A DNA stretch of 64,000 nucleotides, from NCBI RefSeq assembly GCF_000771875.1, contig NZ_JPXX01000005.1, positions 62,001-126,000 of the forward strand. The letters are read 5' to 3'. The stretch's first letter is position 1; each line of letters begins with the position of its first letter. Under the pieces are notes generated by a model. The model saw only the letters and a program-made list of their open reading frames with translations, was not told the origin of the DNA and did no database searches. Source of the DNA: Gallibacterium genomosp. 1. GTDB lineage: Bacteria; Pseudomonadota; Gammaproteobacteria; Enterobacterales; Pasteurellaceae. The position numbers were made by a program, and so were the translations under genes. This document shows, piece by piece, positions 20,219-32,208 of the stretch.

Positions 20219-22831
20219 ATGTTACCAAAAGCTAAATATCGGAAAGATTATAAAAAGCCTGATTACACAATTAGTGATATTTTTCTTGAATTTCAACTCG
20301 ATGCACAACAAACTAAAGTCACGGCAAAGAGCTTGGTGCATAAATTAAATCCAGAAGCGACCAAATTACATCTTGATGGACAAAGCTTAGATTTAGTTTC
20401 AATCAAACTGAACGATGAACCATTTTCTCAATATGAAAAAGTAAATGATGGTTTGATTTTAGATTTAGAAACGATTGTACGTGACAAATTTGAATTAGAG
20501 ATTGTTACCTTAATTTCTCCAGCGAAAAATACATCGTTACAGGGTTTGTATCAATCCGGTGAAGCACTTTGTACCCAGTGTGAAGCGGAAGGTTTCCGTC
20601 AAATTACTTATATGTTGGATCGCCCTGATGTGTTGGCACGTTACAGCACACGCATTATTGCCGATAAAGCGCAATATCCGATTTTGCTTTCTAATGGTAA
20701 TCGCGTTCGTCAAGGGGACTTGGATAATGGATTTCATTGGGTAGAATGGCAAGATCCTTTCCCGAAACCAAGCTATCTTTTTGCATTGGTGGCAGGTGAT
20801 TTCGATGTATTGCGTGATACTTTCACCACACGTAGCGGACGCGAAGTGGCATTGGAACTTTATGTTGATAAAGGTAATTTAAATCGTGCTGATTGGGCAA
20901 TGGTCAGTTTGAAGAAAGCAATGAAATGGGATGAAGATCGCTTTGATCTCGAATACGATCTTGATATTTATATGATTGTTGCTGTTGATTTCTTTAATAT
21001 GGGGGCAATGGAAAATAAAGGTTTAAATATCTTTAACTCTAAATTTGTATTGGCAAACCCACAAACTGCAACTGACAATGATTACCTTGACATAGAAAGA
21101 GTTATTGCCCACGAATATTTCCATAACTGGACAGGTAACCGTATTACTTGTCGAGATTGGTTCCAACTCAGCTTAAAAGAGGGGTTGACTGTTTTCCGAG
21201 ATCAAGAGTTTTCATCTGATACCGGTTCTCGTACTGTGAATCGAATTAATAATGTGAAATTCCTTCGTGCAGTACAATTTGCGGAAGACGCCAGTCCAAT
21301 GGCACACCCGATTCGCCCAGAAAAAGTAATTGAAATGAACAATTTTTATACTGTTACTGTTTATGAAAAAGGGGCGGAAGTAATTCGTATGATTCATACA
21401 CTTCTAGGAGAAGAAAAATTCCAAGCAGGAATGAAATTGTATATTGCAGAAAATGATGGAACAGCAGCAACTTGTGAGGATTTTGTTTCCGCAATGGAGC
21501 GTGCTTCTGGGGGCGATTTAACTCAATTCCGTCGTTGGTATAGTCAATCTGGTACGCCGGAATTAAACATAACAGATGAATATGATACCAATACTTTGAC
21601 CTATCGCCTGCATATCAATCAAATGACTCCGCCAACTTTGGATCAAATGGATAAAGTCAATCTACATATTCCAGTTCGTGTTTCCCTGTATGACGAAGCA
21701 GGACAAGTGTTGCCATTGAAAGTGCAAGGTGTTGAATTAAGTTCCGATGTGCTGAATATTACACAATATGAACAGACTTTTGAATTTTCACCAGTATACA
21801 AAAAACCGGTTCCAGCATTATTAAACGAATTTTCTGCGCCGGTTAAATTAGAATTTCCTTATAGTAAACAACAGTTGATTACCTTAATGAAATTTGCGGA
21901 AAACGGTTTTATTCGTTGGGATGCTAGCCAGATGTTATTGGCTAATGAATTACGCCAAAATTTACAGCATTATCAACAAAATGAAACAATGCAACTTTCG
22001 GAGGAATTTATTCAGGCACTGCACTATTTGCTGGATAATTATAATCAAGATATTGAATTGACAGCATTAATTTTGACATTGCCGAAAGAAACTGAGTTTG
22101 CAGAGTTATTCAAAACCATTGATCCATCAGGTATTCGTGCAGTGCGTAGTTTTATGCAGAAAGAGATTGCTTCTACTTTGAAAGATCAACTATTGCGTTT
22201 ATATAACTTTACACAGCAAGATGAATATCATATTGATCAGAAGAGTATCGCTTTACGTAGCTTCAATAATGTCTGTTTAAGTTATTTAGCCTTTACCGAA
22301 TTAGGTAATACGTTAGTGTATAAACATTATACCCACGCTAATAATATGACTGATACTTTGGCGGCATTATCTATGTCAACTCAAGCACAACTAGCTTGCC
22401 GTGATGAGTTATTGACAGATTTTGAGCAAAAATGGCAACACGATGGATTAGTGATGGATAAATGGTTTGCGTTGCAGGCAACTCGTCCGGATGAGGATGT
22501 GTTAGAAATTGTGCAGAATTTGATGAAACATCCAAGTTTTAATTTTAATAATCCGAATCGGTTACGTGCATTAGTAGGTAGTTTTTGTTCACAAAATCCA
22601 AGTGCATTCCACGCAATTGATGGTTCAGGCTATCGTTTCTTAGTTGATGTTTTGATTCGTTTAAATAGTTCAAATCCACAGGTGGCAGCACGTTTAATTG
22701 AACCATTAATTCGTTTGTCACGATATGACAATCAGCGACAAACATTGATGAAGCGCGGTTTGGAACGTTTGAGAGAAGTAGAAAATCTTTCTCGTGATTT
22801 ATTTGAGAAAATAGACAAGGCATTACAATAA
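20219..22831 (+). CDS. pepN: Aminopeptidase N
   Basis: Zinc M1-family broad-specificity aminopeptidase of 870 residues, cytoplasmic. It has the substrate-binding MGAMENKGLN motif and the zinc site HEYFHNWTGNR with the downstream glutamate in LKEGLTVFRDQEF. The ATG at 20219 has GGAAG at 20210-20214 and gives the family start MLPKAKYRKDY; the upstream ATG at 20204 lacks these supports. A clear terminator follows. Confidence 0.96.
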   Translation: MLPKAKYRKDYKKPDYTISDIFLEFQLDAQQTKVTAKSLVHKLNPEATKLHLDGQSLDLVSIKLNDEPFSQYEKVNDGLILDLETIVRDKFELEIVTLISPAKNTSLQGLYQSGEALCTQCEAEGFRQITYMLDRPDVLARYSTRIIADKAQYPILLSNGNRVRQGDLDNGFHWVEWQDPFPKPSYLFALVAGDFDVLRDTFTTRSGREVALELYVDKGNLNRADWAMVSLKKAMKWDEDRFDLEYDLDIYMIVAVDFFNMGAMENKGLNIFNSKFVLANPQTATDNDYLDIERVIAHEYFHNWTGNRITCRDWFQLSLKEGLTVFRDQEFSSDTGSRTVNRINNVKFLRAVQFAEDASPMAHPIRPEKVIEMNNFYTVTVYEKGAEVIRMIHTLLGEEKFQAGMKLYIAENDGTAATCEDFVSAMERASGGDLTQFRRWYSQSGTPELNITDEYDTNTLTYRLHINQMTPPTLDQMDKVNLHIPVRVSLYDEAGQVLPLKVQGVELSSDVLNITQYEQTFEFSPVYKKPVPALLNEFSAPVKLEFPYSKQQLITLMKFAENGFIRWDASQMLLANELRQNLQHYQQNETMQLSEEFIQALHYLLDNYNQDIELTALILTLPKETEFAELFKTIDPSGIRAVRSFMQKEIASTLKDQLLRLYNFTQQDEYHIDQKSIALRSFNNVCLSYLAFTELGNTLVYKHYTHANNMTDTLAALSMSTQAQLACRDELLTDFEQKWQHDGLVMDKWFALQATRPDEDVLEIVQNLMKHPSFNFNNPNRLRALVGSFCSQNPSAFHAIDGSGYRFLVDVLIRLNSSNPQVAARLIEPLIRLSRYDNQRQTLMKRGLERLREVENLSRDLFEKIDKALQ

Positions 22832-22834
22832 ACT

Positions 22835-22862
22835 AAAAGAGAGGCACTAGCCTCTCTTTTTC
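22835..22862 (+). terminator. Terminator of pepN
   Basis: 11-bp perfect stem AAAAGAGAGGC (22835-22845) / GCCTCTCTTTT (22850-22860), loop ACTA, T run. Confidence 0.92.
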
Positions 22863-22904
22863 TATTAAAATATTACAGTTAACTATCCAGCGAGGTGTAC
22901 GAGT

Positions 22905-23921
22905 ATGTATCAAATAATTCGCAAAGTCTTATTTTCATTAGATGCGGAAAAAGCCCACGAATTAACAATTCATTTATTGGGGATGGTCGGTCATAGTCCG
23001 GCAAAATGTTTGCTTGAGAAATATTTTCAAGTTACAGGAACACCAAAACAATGTATGGGAATTACTTTTAAAAATCCGATTGGATTAGCAGCAGGTGCAG
23101 ATAAAAACGCTGAAGCAATTGACGGTTTCGGCACATTAGGTTTTGGTTTTATTGAGGTGGGAACGGTAACGCCATTACCGCAACCCGGTAATGCAAAACC
23201 TCGACAATTTCGTTTAATTTCTGCAGAAGGAATAATTAATCGAAACGGTTTTAATAACGATGGCGTGGATAAGGTGATCGAAAATATTAAGAGATCTCGC
23301 TATGACGGCGTATTGGGAATTAATATTGGTAAAAATACTTTTACACCTGTAGAAAAAGGACGAGATGATTATTTGCTCTGTTTAGAAAAAGTATATCCAT
23401 ATGCTGATTATATTACTGTCAATATTTCATCACCGAACTCTCCGGGATTGCGTCAATTACAATATGGCGAGTTATTGGAAGATTTATTAGGTGCATTAAA
23501 ACAGAAACAAAAAATATTGGCAGCGCAGCAGAATAAATATGTGCCGATAGCGTTAAAAATTGCACCAGATTTAACCGAAGCGGAGTTGGTGGCGATTGCA
23601 GATAGTTTGCGTCGTCATCAATTTGATGGCGTGATTGCCACTAATACTACTTTATCAAGAGATACGGTTACCGGTTTGGAAAATGCGGATCAACAGGGCG
23701 GATTAAGCGGTAAACCATTACAGGATTTAAGCACGAAAATTATTGCTCGTTTATATCAAGAATTAAAAGGTGATATTCCAATTATCGGCAGTGGAGGCAT
23801 TGATAGTGTGGAAAATGCTCAGCAAAAAATGGCGGCAGGTGCAGAATTATTGCAACTTTATTCCGGTTTAATTTATCACGGACCAAATTTGGTGCAGGAA
23901 TTAGTAAAAAATATTGCATAA
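22905..23921 (+). CDS. pyrD: Dihydroorotate dehydrogenase (quinone), class 2
   Basis: FMN enzyme that oxidises dihydroorotate to orotate with quinone in pyrimidine synthesis. It is membrane-associated through its N-terminal helices. The 338-residue protein has [14 protein letters not shown] (about 52-65), the catalytic serine in [15 protein letters not shown], and the phosphate site [11 protein letters not shown]. The 40-residue N-terminal extension marks class 2. A terminator lies between it and zapC. Confidence 0.97.
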   Translation: MYQIIRKVLFSLDAEKAHELTIHLLGMVGHSPAKCLLEKYFQVTGTPKQCMGITFKNPIGLAAGADKNAEAIDGFGTLGFGFIEVGTVTPLPQPGNAKPRQFRLISAEGIINRNGFNNDGVDKVIENIKRSRYDGVLGINIGKNTFTPVEKGRDDYLLCLEKVYPYADYITVNISSPNSPGLRQLQYGELLEDLLGALKQKQKILAAQQNKYVPIALKIAPDLTEAELVAIADSLRRHQFDGVIATNTTLSRDTVTGLENADQQGGLSGKPLQDLSTKIIARLYQELKGDIPIIGSGGIDSVENAQQKMAAGAELLQLYSGLIYHGPNLVQELVKNIA

Positions 23922-23934
23922 TAAAGGAAAATTT

Positions 23935-23975
23935 AGAGAAAAGTGTTATTTAAATCGCACTTTTCTCTTTTTTTA
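23935..23975 (+). terminator. Terminator of pyrD
   Basis: 11-bp perfect stem AGAGAAAAGTG (23935-23945) / CACTTTTCTCT (23958-23968), followed by seven T. Confidence 0.92.
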
Positions 23976-24023
23976 TCATATAATCAACTACATTATTATT
24001 TTATTTTTAGGTAAGTTATTTTT

Positions 24024-24569
24024 ATGGCATTCAATAATAAGTGTAAATGGAGCTATGATAGTGTGCGAGATCGCCTCACTGCAATATTACCTAATGATAC
24101 AATTGTTGAAACAACACTAAATAAAAATGTGCTGAATAGAGATGGAATGGGAAATAGTACTTTTGAAGTAGCTGATTTTGATTTAGTTAATCACTTTATT
24201 GATATTTTATCGCCATTGCAATTATCAGAAGAAGTTTGTCATCAATTAGCTTATAGTGCAGTTGCCTGTCGCCATTTTTTATTGCCTAAACAACAACAAA
24301 ATTGGTTTTTTACTTTACTTGAACAATCTCAAATGCCGACAAATATTGGATTGGCAAAATGCTTAATCTCGCAAAGTCAAATATGGGCAACATTATTAAT
24401 TACCGATATTGAAGGGGGAATTGCTAGTGTGATTGTTTTAGATGAACAAATAAAATTACCAAATTCTCAATTTCAGTTCGGTGATGTTTTTCGAATTAAC
24501 ATTAATCGACTTGAATCTCTGATGATTGAAGTTTCCGCACCGCAAGTGATATTCCAACAATACGCATAA
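24024..24569 (+). CDS. zapC: Cell division protein ZapC (divergent)
   Basis: ZapC is a cytoplasmic FtsZ-bundling protein. The 181-residue product is divergent, but it keeps the W-x-YD..xDRL start (WSYDSVRDRLTAIL), a mid-protein F-V-x-D block (FEVADFDLVNHF), and a conserved block SAVACRHFLLPKQQQNWFF where E. coli ZapC has [20 protein letters not shown]. Length matches (about 180), and its position directly after pyrD is the same as in E. coli. Identification rests on this synteny plus partial motif match. Confidence 0.75.
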   Translation: MAFNNKCKWSYDSVRDRLTAILPNDTIVETTLNKNVLNRDGMGNSTFEVADFDLVNHFIDILSPLQLSEEVCHQLAYSAVACRHFLLPKQQQNWFFTLLEQSQMPTNIGLAKCLISQSQIWATLLITDIEGGIASVIVLDEQIKLPNSQFQFGDVFRININRLESLMIEVSAPQVIFQQYA

Positions 24570-24585
24570 TTAATTTGAGAACATA

Positions 24586-25425
24586 ATGCAAAAGTTATCA
24601 CAGATTTCTGCAACAAAAATCGATCTTCATTCCCACAGCAATGCTTCAGATGGTGTATTGTCGCCAACAGCATTAATTGCCCGCGCCAAAGAACAAGGCG
24701 TTGAGGTGTTGGCATTAACCGATCACGATACGATCGATGGCCTTGCCGAAGCAAAAATAGCAGCTCATAAGCAACAAATTACCTTAATCAGCGGAGTTGA
24801 AATTTCAACAGTGTGGCAAAACAAAACTATTCATATTGTGGGGCTAGATTTCGATGCAACTCATCCGGCAATGACTGAATTATTGCAACGACAAGCACAA
24901 TTACGTTATACCAGAGCGGTGGAAATTGGTGAAAAGTTTAAAAAATTTGGATTGGAAAATGCTTTTGCTGAAGCGCAGGCTTTGGCCAGTGGTGAGGTAA
25001 CGCGAGCGCATTATGCACGTTATTTAGTCAATATCGGTATGGTAAGCAATGAAGGGCAAGCCTTTAAGCGTTATCTTTCTCAAGGAAAGCCTTGTTACGT
25101 CAAAGCAAATTGGTGTGATATTCCGACAGCGATAGAGGTTATCCATCAAGCTGGCGGCATTGCGGTGGTGGCACATCCGATGCGTTATCAGATGACGAAT
25201 AATAAAATCCGTACTCTGATTGAGAATTTCCAACAATGGGGCGGCGATGCGGTAGAAATTGCCGGTGGCGTTGATCACAATCAGCAAAAAATGTTAATTC
25301 AGTGGTTGGGCAAATTATCACTGTCTGCTTCTGTCGGTTCAGATTTCCATTATCCGTGCGGTTGGATAGAATTGGGCAAAAACTTAACTATTCCTGAAAA
25401 TGTTAAAACAGTTTGGCAACGATAA
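24586..25425 (+). CDS. rnm: PHP-domain phosphatase/RNase AM (Rnm, YciV)
   Basis: Polymerase-and-histidinol-phosphatase domain protein of 279 residues. Metal-site motifs are DLHSHSNASDG (about 12-22), LALTDHDTIDG (about 44-54), a conserved AHPMRY and the C-terminal VGSDFHYP. The family hydrolyses 3',5'-nucleoside bisphosphates and matures rRNA 5' ends. It starts 16 bp after zapC and is probably cotranscribed with it. Confidence 0.9.
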   Translation: MQKLSQISATKIDLHSHSNASDGVLSPTALIARAKEQGVEVLALTDHDTIDGLAEAKIAAHKQQITLISGVEISTVWQNKTIHIVGLDFDATHPAMTELLQRQAQLRYTRAVEIGEKFKKFGLENAFAEAQALASGEVTRAHYARYLVNIGMVSNEGQAFKRYLSQGKPCYVKANWCDIPTAIEVIHQAGGIAVVAHPMRYQMTNNKIRTLIENFQQWGGDAVEIAGGVDHNQQKMLIQWLGKLSLSASVGSDFHYPCGWIELGKNLTIPENVKTVWQR

Positions 25426-25502
25426 TATAAATCTTTTGTGATTTTAAGAGCGAATGCGTTATATAATAAGCCGTTTTTGTTGTCACAATACAGGAGGGTG
25501 TT

Positions 25503-26126
25503 ATGAGCCAGTTTTTCTATATTCATCCGGACAATCCCCAACAACGTTTGATCAATCAAGCTGTCGATATTCTACGTGACGGCGGTGTTATCGTTTATCC
25601 GACAGATTCCGGATATGCATTAGGTTGTATGCTCGGTGATAAACACGCAATGGATCGCATTATTCGTATTCGTAAATTGCCCGAAGGGCATAATTTTACT
25701 TTGGTTTGTAGCGATCTATCGGAGTTATCCAACTATTCATTGGTTACCAATACTGTTTATCGTTTGATTAAAAATAATACACCGGGGCGTTATACCTTTA
25801 TATTAACAGCAACGAAAGAGCTACCGAGACGTTTAATGACCTCTAAACGTAAGACTATTGGTATTCGCGTGCCAGATAATAATATTGCGTTGGCGTTATT
25901 AAAAACATTAGGTGAACCTATTCTCTCCTGCTCCTTGATGCTGCCGGGAGAAGAATATTTCACCTTATCTGATCCGGAAGAAATTCGTAACTTATTGGAA
26001 AATCAAGTTGATTTAATTATACACGGTGGTTATCTTGGGCAAGATCCGACAACAGTAGTCGATTTAACGGTTGAGCCTCCAATGATTTTAAGAAAAGGCA
26101 GCGGTAGCATTGAACCTTTTATTTAA
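25503..26126 (+). CDS. yciO: YciO family (Sua5/YrdC-like) protein
   Basis: A 207-residue protein of the Sua5/YciO/YrdC fold. It has YPTDSGYALGC and the basic KRKTIGIRVPDN segment, and it ends in KGSGSIEPFI. The length and N terminus fit YciO better than the shorter TsaC. The YciO role is less certain than that of TsaC; weak threonylcarbamoyl-AMP synthase activity has been reported for E. coli YciO. It lies between rnm and rluB, the same neighbourhood as in enterobacteria. Confidence 0.9.
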   Translation: MSQFFYIHPDNPQQRLINQAVDILRDGGVIVYPTDSGYALGCMLGDKHAMDRIIRIRKLPEGHNFTLVCSDLSELSNYSLVTNTVYRLIKNNTPGRYTFILTATKELPRRLMTSKRKTIGIRVPDNNIALALLKTLGEPILSCSLMLPGEEYFTLSDPEEIRNLLENQVDLIIHGGYLGQDPTTVVDLTVEPPMILRKGSGSIEPFI

Positions 26127-26160
26127 CTATTAGACGTCTGTGAAGACGACAAGGAGATTT

Positions 26161-27054
26161 ATGCAACTCAAGCAAAATGAGAAAGAAAATACAGACAAAA
26201 TTGTCGGTGAAAAATTACAAAAAATATTGGCTCGTACCGGTATCGGATCACGCCGTGAGGTGGAAACGATTATTGCGGCGGGGCGTGTAAGCGTGAATGG
26301 TAAAATTGCCTCATTAGGTGATCGTGTTGAAGTAAAAAACGATACCAAAATTCGTGTCGATGGACAGCTGGTTTCATTAATTGCTGCACGCAAAGATATT
26401 TGTCGAGTTTTAATGTATTACAAACCAGAAGGAGAACTATGTACCCGTCACGATCCTGAAGGACGAGCGACCGTTTTTGAGCGCTTACCTCGCATTAATA
26501 ATGCTCGTTGGGTGTCGGTTGGACGTTTGGATATTAATACTTCAGGTTTATTATTATTTACTACGGATGGCGAATTAGCTAATCGCTTAATGCATCCTAG
26601 CAAAGAAGTTGAACGTGAATATTCAGTACGCGTATTTGGTCAGGTTACAGAGCAAATGCTGGCAAAATTGCGTAAAGGTGTGCAATTAGAAGATGGCCCT
26701 GCAAGTTTTAAAAAGATTTCTGCACAAGGTGGTCAAGGAATGAATCAATGGTTTTCCGTCACCTTAACGGAAGGTCGAAATCGTGAAGTCCGTCGATTAT
26801 GGGAGTCACAAGGCATTCAGGTGAGTCGTTTAATCCGTACTCGTTACGGTAATATTGACTTGATGAAAGGCTTACCTCGTGGCGGTTGGGTTGAATTACC
26901 GTTAGAAAAAGTAAATTATTTGCGCCAGTTGGTTGATTTACCTCTCGAAACTGAAAGCAAAGTGGACAATAAAAATTCACGCTCATTCAAATCGAATCAA
27001 ATTCGTAAAGCGGTTAAACAACATTCACTCAAAAAACGTTATCAAAAACGTTAA
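26161..27054 (+). CDS. rluB: 23S rRNA pseudouridine(2605) synthase RluB
   Basis: Makes pseudouridine 2605 in 23S rRNA. The 297-residue protein has an N-terminal S4 domain ([15 protein letters not shown]), the catalytic Asp in [18 protein letters not shown], and [13 protein letters not shown] of the RsuA/RluB family. SD AAGGAG lies 5 bp before the ATG at 26161; an in-frame GTG at 26140 is less likely. The basic tail after residue about 265 is typical of RluB. Confidence 0.94.
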   Translation: MQLKQNEKENTDKIVGEKLQKILARTGIGSRREVETIIAAGRVSVNGKIASLGDRVEVKNDTKIRVDGQLVSLIAARKDICRVLMYYKPEGELCTRHDPEGRATVFERLPRINNARWVSVGRLDINTSGLLLFTTDGELANRLMHPSKEVEREYSVRVFGQVTEQMLAKLRKGVQLEDGPASFKKISAQGGQGMNQWFSVTLTEGRNREVRRLWESQGIQVSRLIRTRYGNIDLMKGLPRGGWVELPLEKVNYLRQLVDLPLETESKVDNKNSRSFKSNQIRKAVKQHSLKKRYQKR

Positions 27055-28047
<993 letters not shown>

Positions 28048-28060
28048 ATCTTATAGCAGC

Positions 28061-28100
28061 AAATTATGCAGAGAATTTTACTCTGCATAATTTTTTAATT
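28061..28100 (+). terminator. Terminator of cysB
   Basis: 13-bp perfect stem AAATTATGCAGAG (28061-28073) / CTCTGCATAATTT (28081-28093), then a T run. Confidence 0.92.
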
Positions 28101-28145
28101 TTCTCCTCCATTTGATTGTAAAATCCCTCCATTTTTGCAAAAAAG

Positions 28146-28161
28146 TGAGATCTTGATCTCA
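28146..28161. promoter_or_regulatory. CRP-like (or SiaR) palindrome upstream of the nan operon
   Basis: Perfect palindromic arms TGAGATC-TT-GATCTCA, 98 bp before nanE. It matches the CRP core TGTGATCTAGATCACA at 13 of 16 positions, with symmetrical T-to-A changes in each half. In H. influenzae the nan genes are controlled by CRP and SiaR, so this is a likely operator; which protein binds cannot be settled by eye. Confidence 0.6.
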
Positions 28162-28258
28162 AAAAAAAATTATTTTGCTTGTTCTTAAGATGACATAAGA
28201 GTAAATTACACCCATTATGAAGTCTAACTTCTATTTTAATAAAATTACTGGAGTTTAT

Positions 28259-28945
28259 ATGTCAAATTTAAATCAACAAGAAATTTTGGCAGCAATTAAG
28301 CACGGTTTAATTGCTTCTTGTCAACCGGTCGATGATGGTCCAATGGATCATCCTGAAATTGTCGCTGCAATGGCGCAGGCTTCAGTGATTGGCGGTGCCG
28401 CTGGTTTACGTATTGAGGGGATTGAGAATTTAAAAGCAACAAGACCAACCGTCAATGTACCAATTATCGGCATTGTTAAACGCGATTTGCCAGACAGTCC
28501 GGTGCGGATTACGCCATTTTTAGACGATATTGAAGAACTTGCAGCAGCAGGAGCAGATATCATCGCTTTTGACGGCACCTTTCGTACTCGCCCGACAACG
28601 ATTGAAGAAACTGTGAAAAGAATTAAAGCATTGGGCAAACTTTCAATGGCAGATTGCTCTACTTTTGATGAGGGGATATTCTGCCAAAAATTAGGTGTTG
28701 ATTTGATTGGTAGTACAATGTCTGGTTATACCGGAGGTACAGTGCCGTTAGAGCCGGATTATCAATTAGTAATTGATTTAGCAAAAGCCGGTTGTCGAGT
28801 AATGGCAGAAGGGCGTTACAACACACCTGAATTGGCGAAAAAAGCGATTGAAATCGGCGCGCATTCAGTTACGGTCGGATCAGCATTGACTCGTTTGGAA
28901 CATATTGTCAGCTGGTTTGCGGATGCAGTCAAATCAGCAAAATAG
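28259..28945 (+). CDS. nanE: N-acetylmannosamine-6-phosphate 2-epimerase
   Basis: Converts ManNAc-6-P to GlcNAc-6-P in sialic acid catabolism. The 228-residue TIM-barrel protein has IIGIVKRDLPDSPVRITPF, DIIAFDGTFRTRP and the C-terminal phosphate loop AHSVTVGSALTR. The ATG at 28259 has CTGGAG just upstream and gives MSNLNQQEI; the upstream in-frame ATG at 28217 lacks family similarity. First gene of a five-gene operon. Confidence 0.95.
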   Translation: MSNLNQQEILAAIKHGLIASCQPVDDGPMDHPEIVAAMAQASVIGGAAGLRIEGIENLKATRPTVNVPIIGIVKRDLPDSPVRITPFLDDIEELAAAGADIIAFDGTFRTRPTTIEETVKRIKALGKLSMADCSTFDEGIFCQKLGVDLIGSTMSGYTGGTVPLEPDYQLVIDLAKAGCRVMAEGRYNTPELAKKAIEIGAHSVTVGSALTRLEHIVSWFADAVKSAK

Positions 28946-28955
28946 GGAGAAACCT

Positions 28956-29840
28956 ATGCAAGTTTTAGCGTTAGATATCGGTGGCACCAAAATTGCAACA
29001 GCGTTGGTTAATAATGGGACGGTAACTTGTCGCCGTCAAATCGCAACACCGACACAAAATGTGGTTGATGAGATGCATAAGGTCTTGGCGGAGATTGTAC
29101 AGCAGTATCAAGGGCAATTTGACTGCGTGGCGGTTGCTTCCACCGGCATTATTAATAATGGCATCTTAACGGCATTAAATCCGAAAAATTTAGGCGGATT
29201 GGCAGAGTTTCCATTAAAAGAGAGCATTGCGCGTCATACCGATAAACCGATCGGTTTATTAAATGATGTACAGGCGGCGGCTTGTGCCGAATATAAAGAG
29301 CAGAATGCCGATCAAGTGGAAAATTTTGTTTTTATTACCGTTTCTACCGGGGTTGGCGGCGGCATTATTTTACAGCGTCACTTATTAACAGAACCGAACG
29401 GTGTGGCAGGACATATTGGCCATACATTGGCTGATCCGAACGGACCGATTTGTGGTTGCGGACGACAAGGCTGCGTTGAAGCGATTGCTTCCGGACGTGC
29501 GATTGAAGCGGCAGCCAGCGTTTGGGAACACCCTTGTTCACCCAAAGAGGTGTTTGAGCGTTTTCGTCAGCAGGATGAAAAAGCGACCGCATTGGTGCAG
29601 CGTTCAGCGAAAACTATCGCTAACTTAATTGCAGATTTAGTGATTGGATTGGATATTCAAAAAGTGGTTATCGGTGGTAGTGTCGGTTTGGCAGAAGGTT
29701 ATTTACCACTGGTGAAAAGCTATTTGCAACAACAGCCTAAATTTTATCAATGTGCGGTCGAACGAGCGTTTCACGGACAAGATGCCGGCTTGATTGGCGC
29801 AGCGTGGTGGGTTGAGCAGAATTTAACAACATTAAAATAA
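28956..29840 (+). CDS. nanK: N-acetylmannosamine kinase (ROK family)
   Basis: Phosphorylates ManNAc to ManNAc-6-P, the substrate of NanE. The 294-residue ROK protein has LALDIGGTKIATALV at the N terminus, VSTGVGGGIIL, and the ROK zinc motif CGCGRQGCVEAIASG. The ATG at 28956 follows GGGAGA; an upstream start at 28905 lies inside nanE. It is 10 bp after nanE. Confidence 0.95.
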   Translation: MQVLALDIGGTKIATALVNNGTVTCRRQIATPTQNVVDEMHKVLAEIVQQYQGQFDCVAVASTGIINNGILTALNPKNLGGLAEFPLKESIARHTDKPIGLLNDVQAAACAEYKEQNADQVENFVFITVSTGVGGGIILQRHLLTEPNGVAGHIGHTLADPNGPICGCGRQGCVEAIASGRAIEAAASVWEHPCSPKEVFERFRQQDEKATALVQRSAKTIANLIADLVIGLDIQKVVIGGSVGLAEGYLPLVKSYLQQQPKFYQCAVERAFHGQDAGLIGAAWWVEQNLTTLK

Positions 29841-30317
<477 letters not shown>

Positions 30318-30332
30318 GTAAAGGGAGGCGTT

Positions 30333-31199
30333 ATGTCTGAAAGCGGAAAAATTCTTGATACGATTGGAGCATTGCAAACCAGTTTGACGAAAACGGAAAA
30401 GCGAATTGCGGCGGCAATTTTGGCTTCACCGAATTTGTTAAGCCAATCTTCTTTGTCGGAAGTTTCGGAACAACTCAATGTTGGTGAAGCGACTTTTATT
30501 CGATTTTGCCGGACACTCGGCTTTAAAGGTTATACCGATTTCAAATTAGAGCTTGCGATTGAATTGGCGACACAAGAGAAGCAGAACCAAACCTTGTTGG
30601 ATACAGAAGTATCGGAAGAGGATAACGCATTTGAAATTGCCAAAAAATTACAAACTGCGTTGGTGAATGTGGTGGGGGAAACCATCAATTTGCTTGATTT
30701 TGATCAGTTGGATCAAGTGGTTAATGAACTTTACAAAGCTAAACGTATTTTCTTGTTCGGTGTCGGTTCATCAGGCATTACCGCTGAAGATGTAAAACAT
30801 AAATTAATGCGCATCGGCTTGCAGGTGGATGCAACCACGAATAACCACTTTATGTATATGCAGGCTTCGCTGATGAAAGCGGGAGATGTGGTGATCGGGA
30901 TTAGTCATTCCGGTTATTCGGAAGAGATCATCCGTGCGTTACGCATTGCGAAGAAAGCTGGAGCAAAAACCGTCGCGTTGACGCACAATTTACGCTCGCC
31001 AATTACCGAAGAAGCGGATTATGTTTTGATTAATGGTAATCGTCAAGGGCAAATGCAAGGGGATTCAATCGGTACAAAAATTGCGCAGCTGTTCGTGATG
31101 GATCTGATTTATGCGTTGTTGGTGCGTAAAGAAGAACAAAAAGCGATTAAAGCGAAACAGAAAACCATTAATGTTATTTTGGAACAACGAATTAAATAA
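30333..31199 (+). CDS. siaR: MurR/RpiR family regulator of sialate catabolism (SiaR-like)
   Basis: A 288-residue regulator. The N-terminal RpiR helix-turn-helix ([23 protein letters not shown] written in part, about 40-62) is followed by a C-terminal SIS sugar-phosphate-binding domain with [20 protein letters not shown] (about 144-163) and [11 protein letters not shown]. In H. influenzae SiaR senses glucosamine-6-phosphate and represses the nan/sia genes. It is embedded in the operon between yhcH and nanA, which suggests autoregulation. Confidence 0.88.
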   Translation: MSESGKILDTIGALQTSLTKTEKRIAAAILASPNLLSQSSLSEVSEQLNVGEATFIRFCRTLGFKGYTDFKLELAIELATQEKQNQTLLDTEVSEEDNAFEIAKKLQTALVNVVGETINLLDFDQLDQVVNELYKAKRIFLFGVGSSGITAEDVKHKLMRIGLQVDATTNNHFMYMQASLMKAGDVVIGISHSGYSEEIIRALRIAKKAGAKTVALTHNLRSPITEEADYVLINGNRQGQMQGDSIGTKIAQLFVMDLIYALLVRKEEQKAIKAKQKTINVILEQRIK

Positions 31200-31222
31200 C
31201 TCTGTTAATAAAGGAAAATTTT

Positions 31223-32104
31223 ATGAAAAATTTAAAAGGTATCTTCAGTGCATTATTAGTTTCTTTTAATGCGGACGGCTCAATCAATGAAAAAGGATTG
31301 CGAGAAATTATCCGTTACAACATTGATAAAATGAAAGTGAATGGTTTGTATGTCGGTGGCAGCACCGGCGAAAACTTTATGCTTTCAACCGCAGAGAAAA
31401 AAGAGATTTTCCGCATTGCCAAAGATGAAGCGAAAGATGAAGTGGCATTAATTGCACAAGTTGGTAGCGTTAATTTACAGGAAGCGGTTGAGTTGGGTAA
31501 ATATGCAACTGAATTAGGTTATGACTCTCTTTCTGCAGTAACACCTTTCTATTACAAATTCAGTTTTGCTGAAATCAAAAACTATTACGACACCATCGTG
31601 GCGGAAACCGGTAATAATATGATCGTTTACTCAATTCCGTTCTTAACCGGCGTGAATATCGGTGTGGAACAGTTTGGTGAACTTTATAAAAATCCAAAAA
31701 TTATTGGCGTAAAATTCACTGCCGGTGATTTCTATTTATTGGAACGTGTACGTAAAGCTTATCCGAACCACCTTATCTGGGCAGGTTTTGATGAAATGAT
31801 GCTTTCAGCGGCAGTATTGGGCGTGGACGGTGCCATCGGCAGTACCTTCAATGTCAATGGTGTGCGTGCAAGACAAATTTTTGAATTGGCTCAACAAGGT
31901 AAGATCGAAGAAGCTCGTCAAATTCAACACGTTACCAACGACTTGATCGAAGGCATTTTATCTAACGGACTTTATCTCACCATTAAAGAGTTGTTGAAAT
32001 TGGATGGCGTGGATGCCGGTTATTGTCGCGAACCGATGACCAAAGAATTAACTCCAGAAAAAATCGCATTTGCGAAAGAGTTAAAATCAAAATATCTTGC
32101 TTAA
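31223..32104 (+). CDS. nanA: N-acetylneuraminate lyase
   Basis: Cleaves sialic acid to pyruvate and ManNAc. The 293-residue DHDPS-superfamily barrel shows [11 protein letters not shown] (about 45-55), the catalytic Tyr in VYSIPFLTG (about 136) and the Schiff-base Lys in GVKFTAGDF (about 164). SD AAAGGA precedes the ATG. It is the last operon gene before a terminator. No nagBA or sialate transporter follows. Confidence 0.96.
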   Translation: MKNLKGIFSALLVSFNADGSINEKGLREIIRYNIDKMKVNGLYVGGSTGENFMLSTAEKKEIFRIAKDEAKDEVALIAQVGSVNLQEAVELGKYATELGYDSLSAVTPFYYKFSFAEIKNYYDTIVAETGNNMIVYSIPFLTGVNIGVEQFGELYKNPKIIGVKFTAGDFYLLERVRKAYPNHLIWAGFDEMMLSAAVLGVDGAIGSTFNVNGVRARQIFELAQQGKIEEARQIQHVTNDLIEGILSNGLYLTIKELLKLDGVDAGYCREPMTKELTPEKIAFAKELKSKYLA

Positions 32105-32124
32105 TAGTGCTAAAAATAGAAAAG

Positions 32125-32150
32125 AAAACCGGCGGAAACACCGGTTTTTT
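32125..32150 (+). terminator. Terminator of the nan operon
   Basis: AAAACCGG (32125-32132) pairs with CCGGTTTT (32141-32148), followed by more T. It marks the left edge of the haem island. Confidence 0.85.
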
Positions 32151-32208
32151 GTTGGTTTGAGAAGGTGTTAGTTTTTTATAAGATTTTTATGATTTTGCAC
32201 GGTTAATG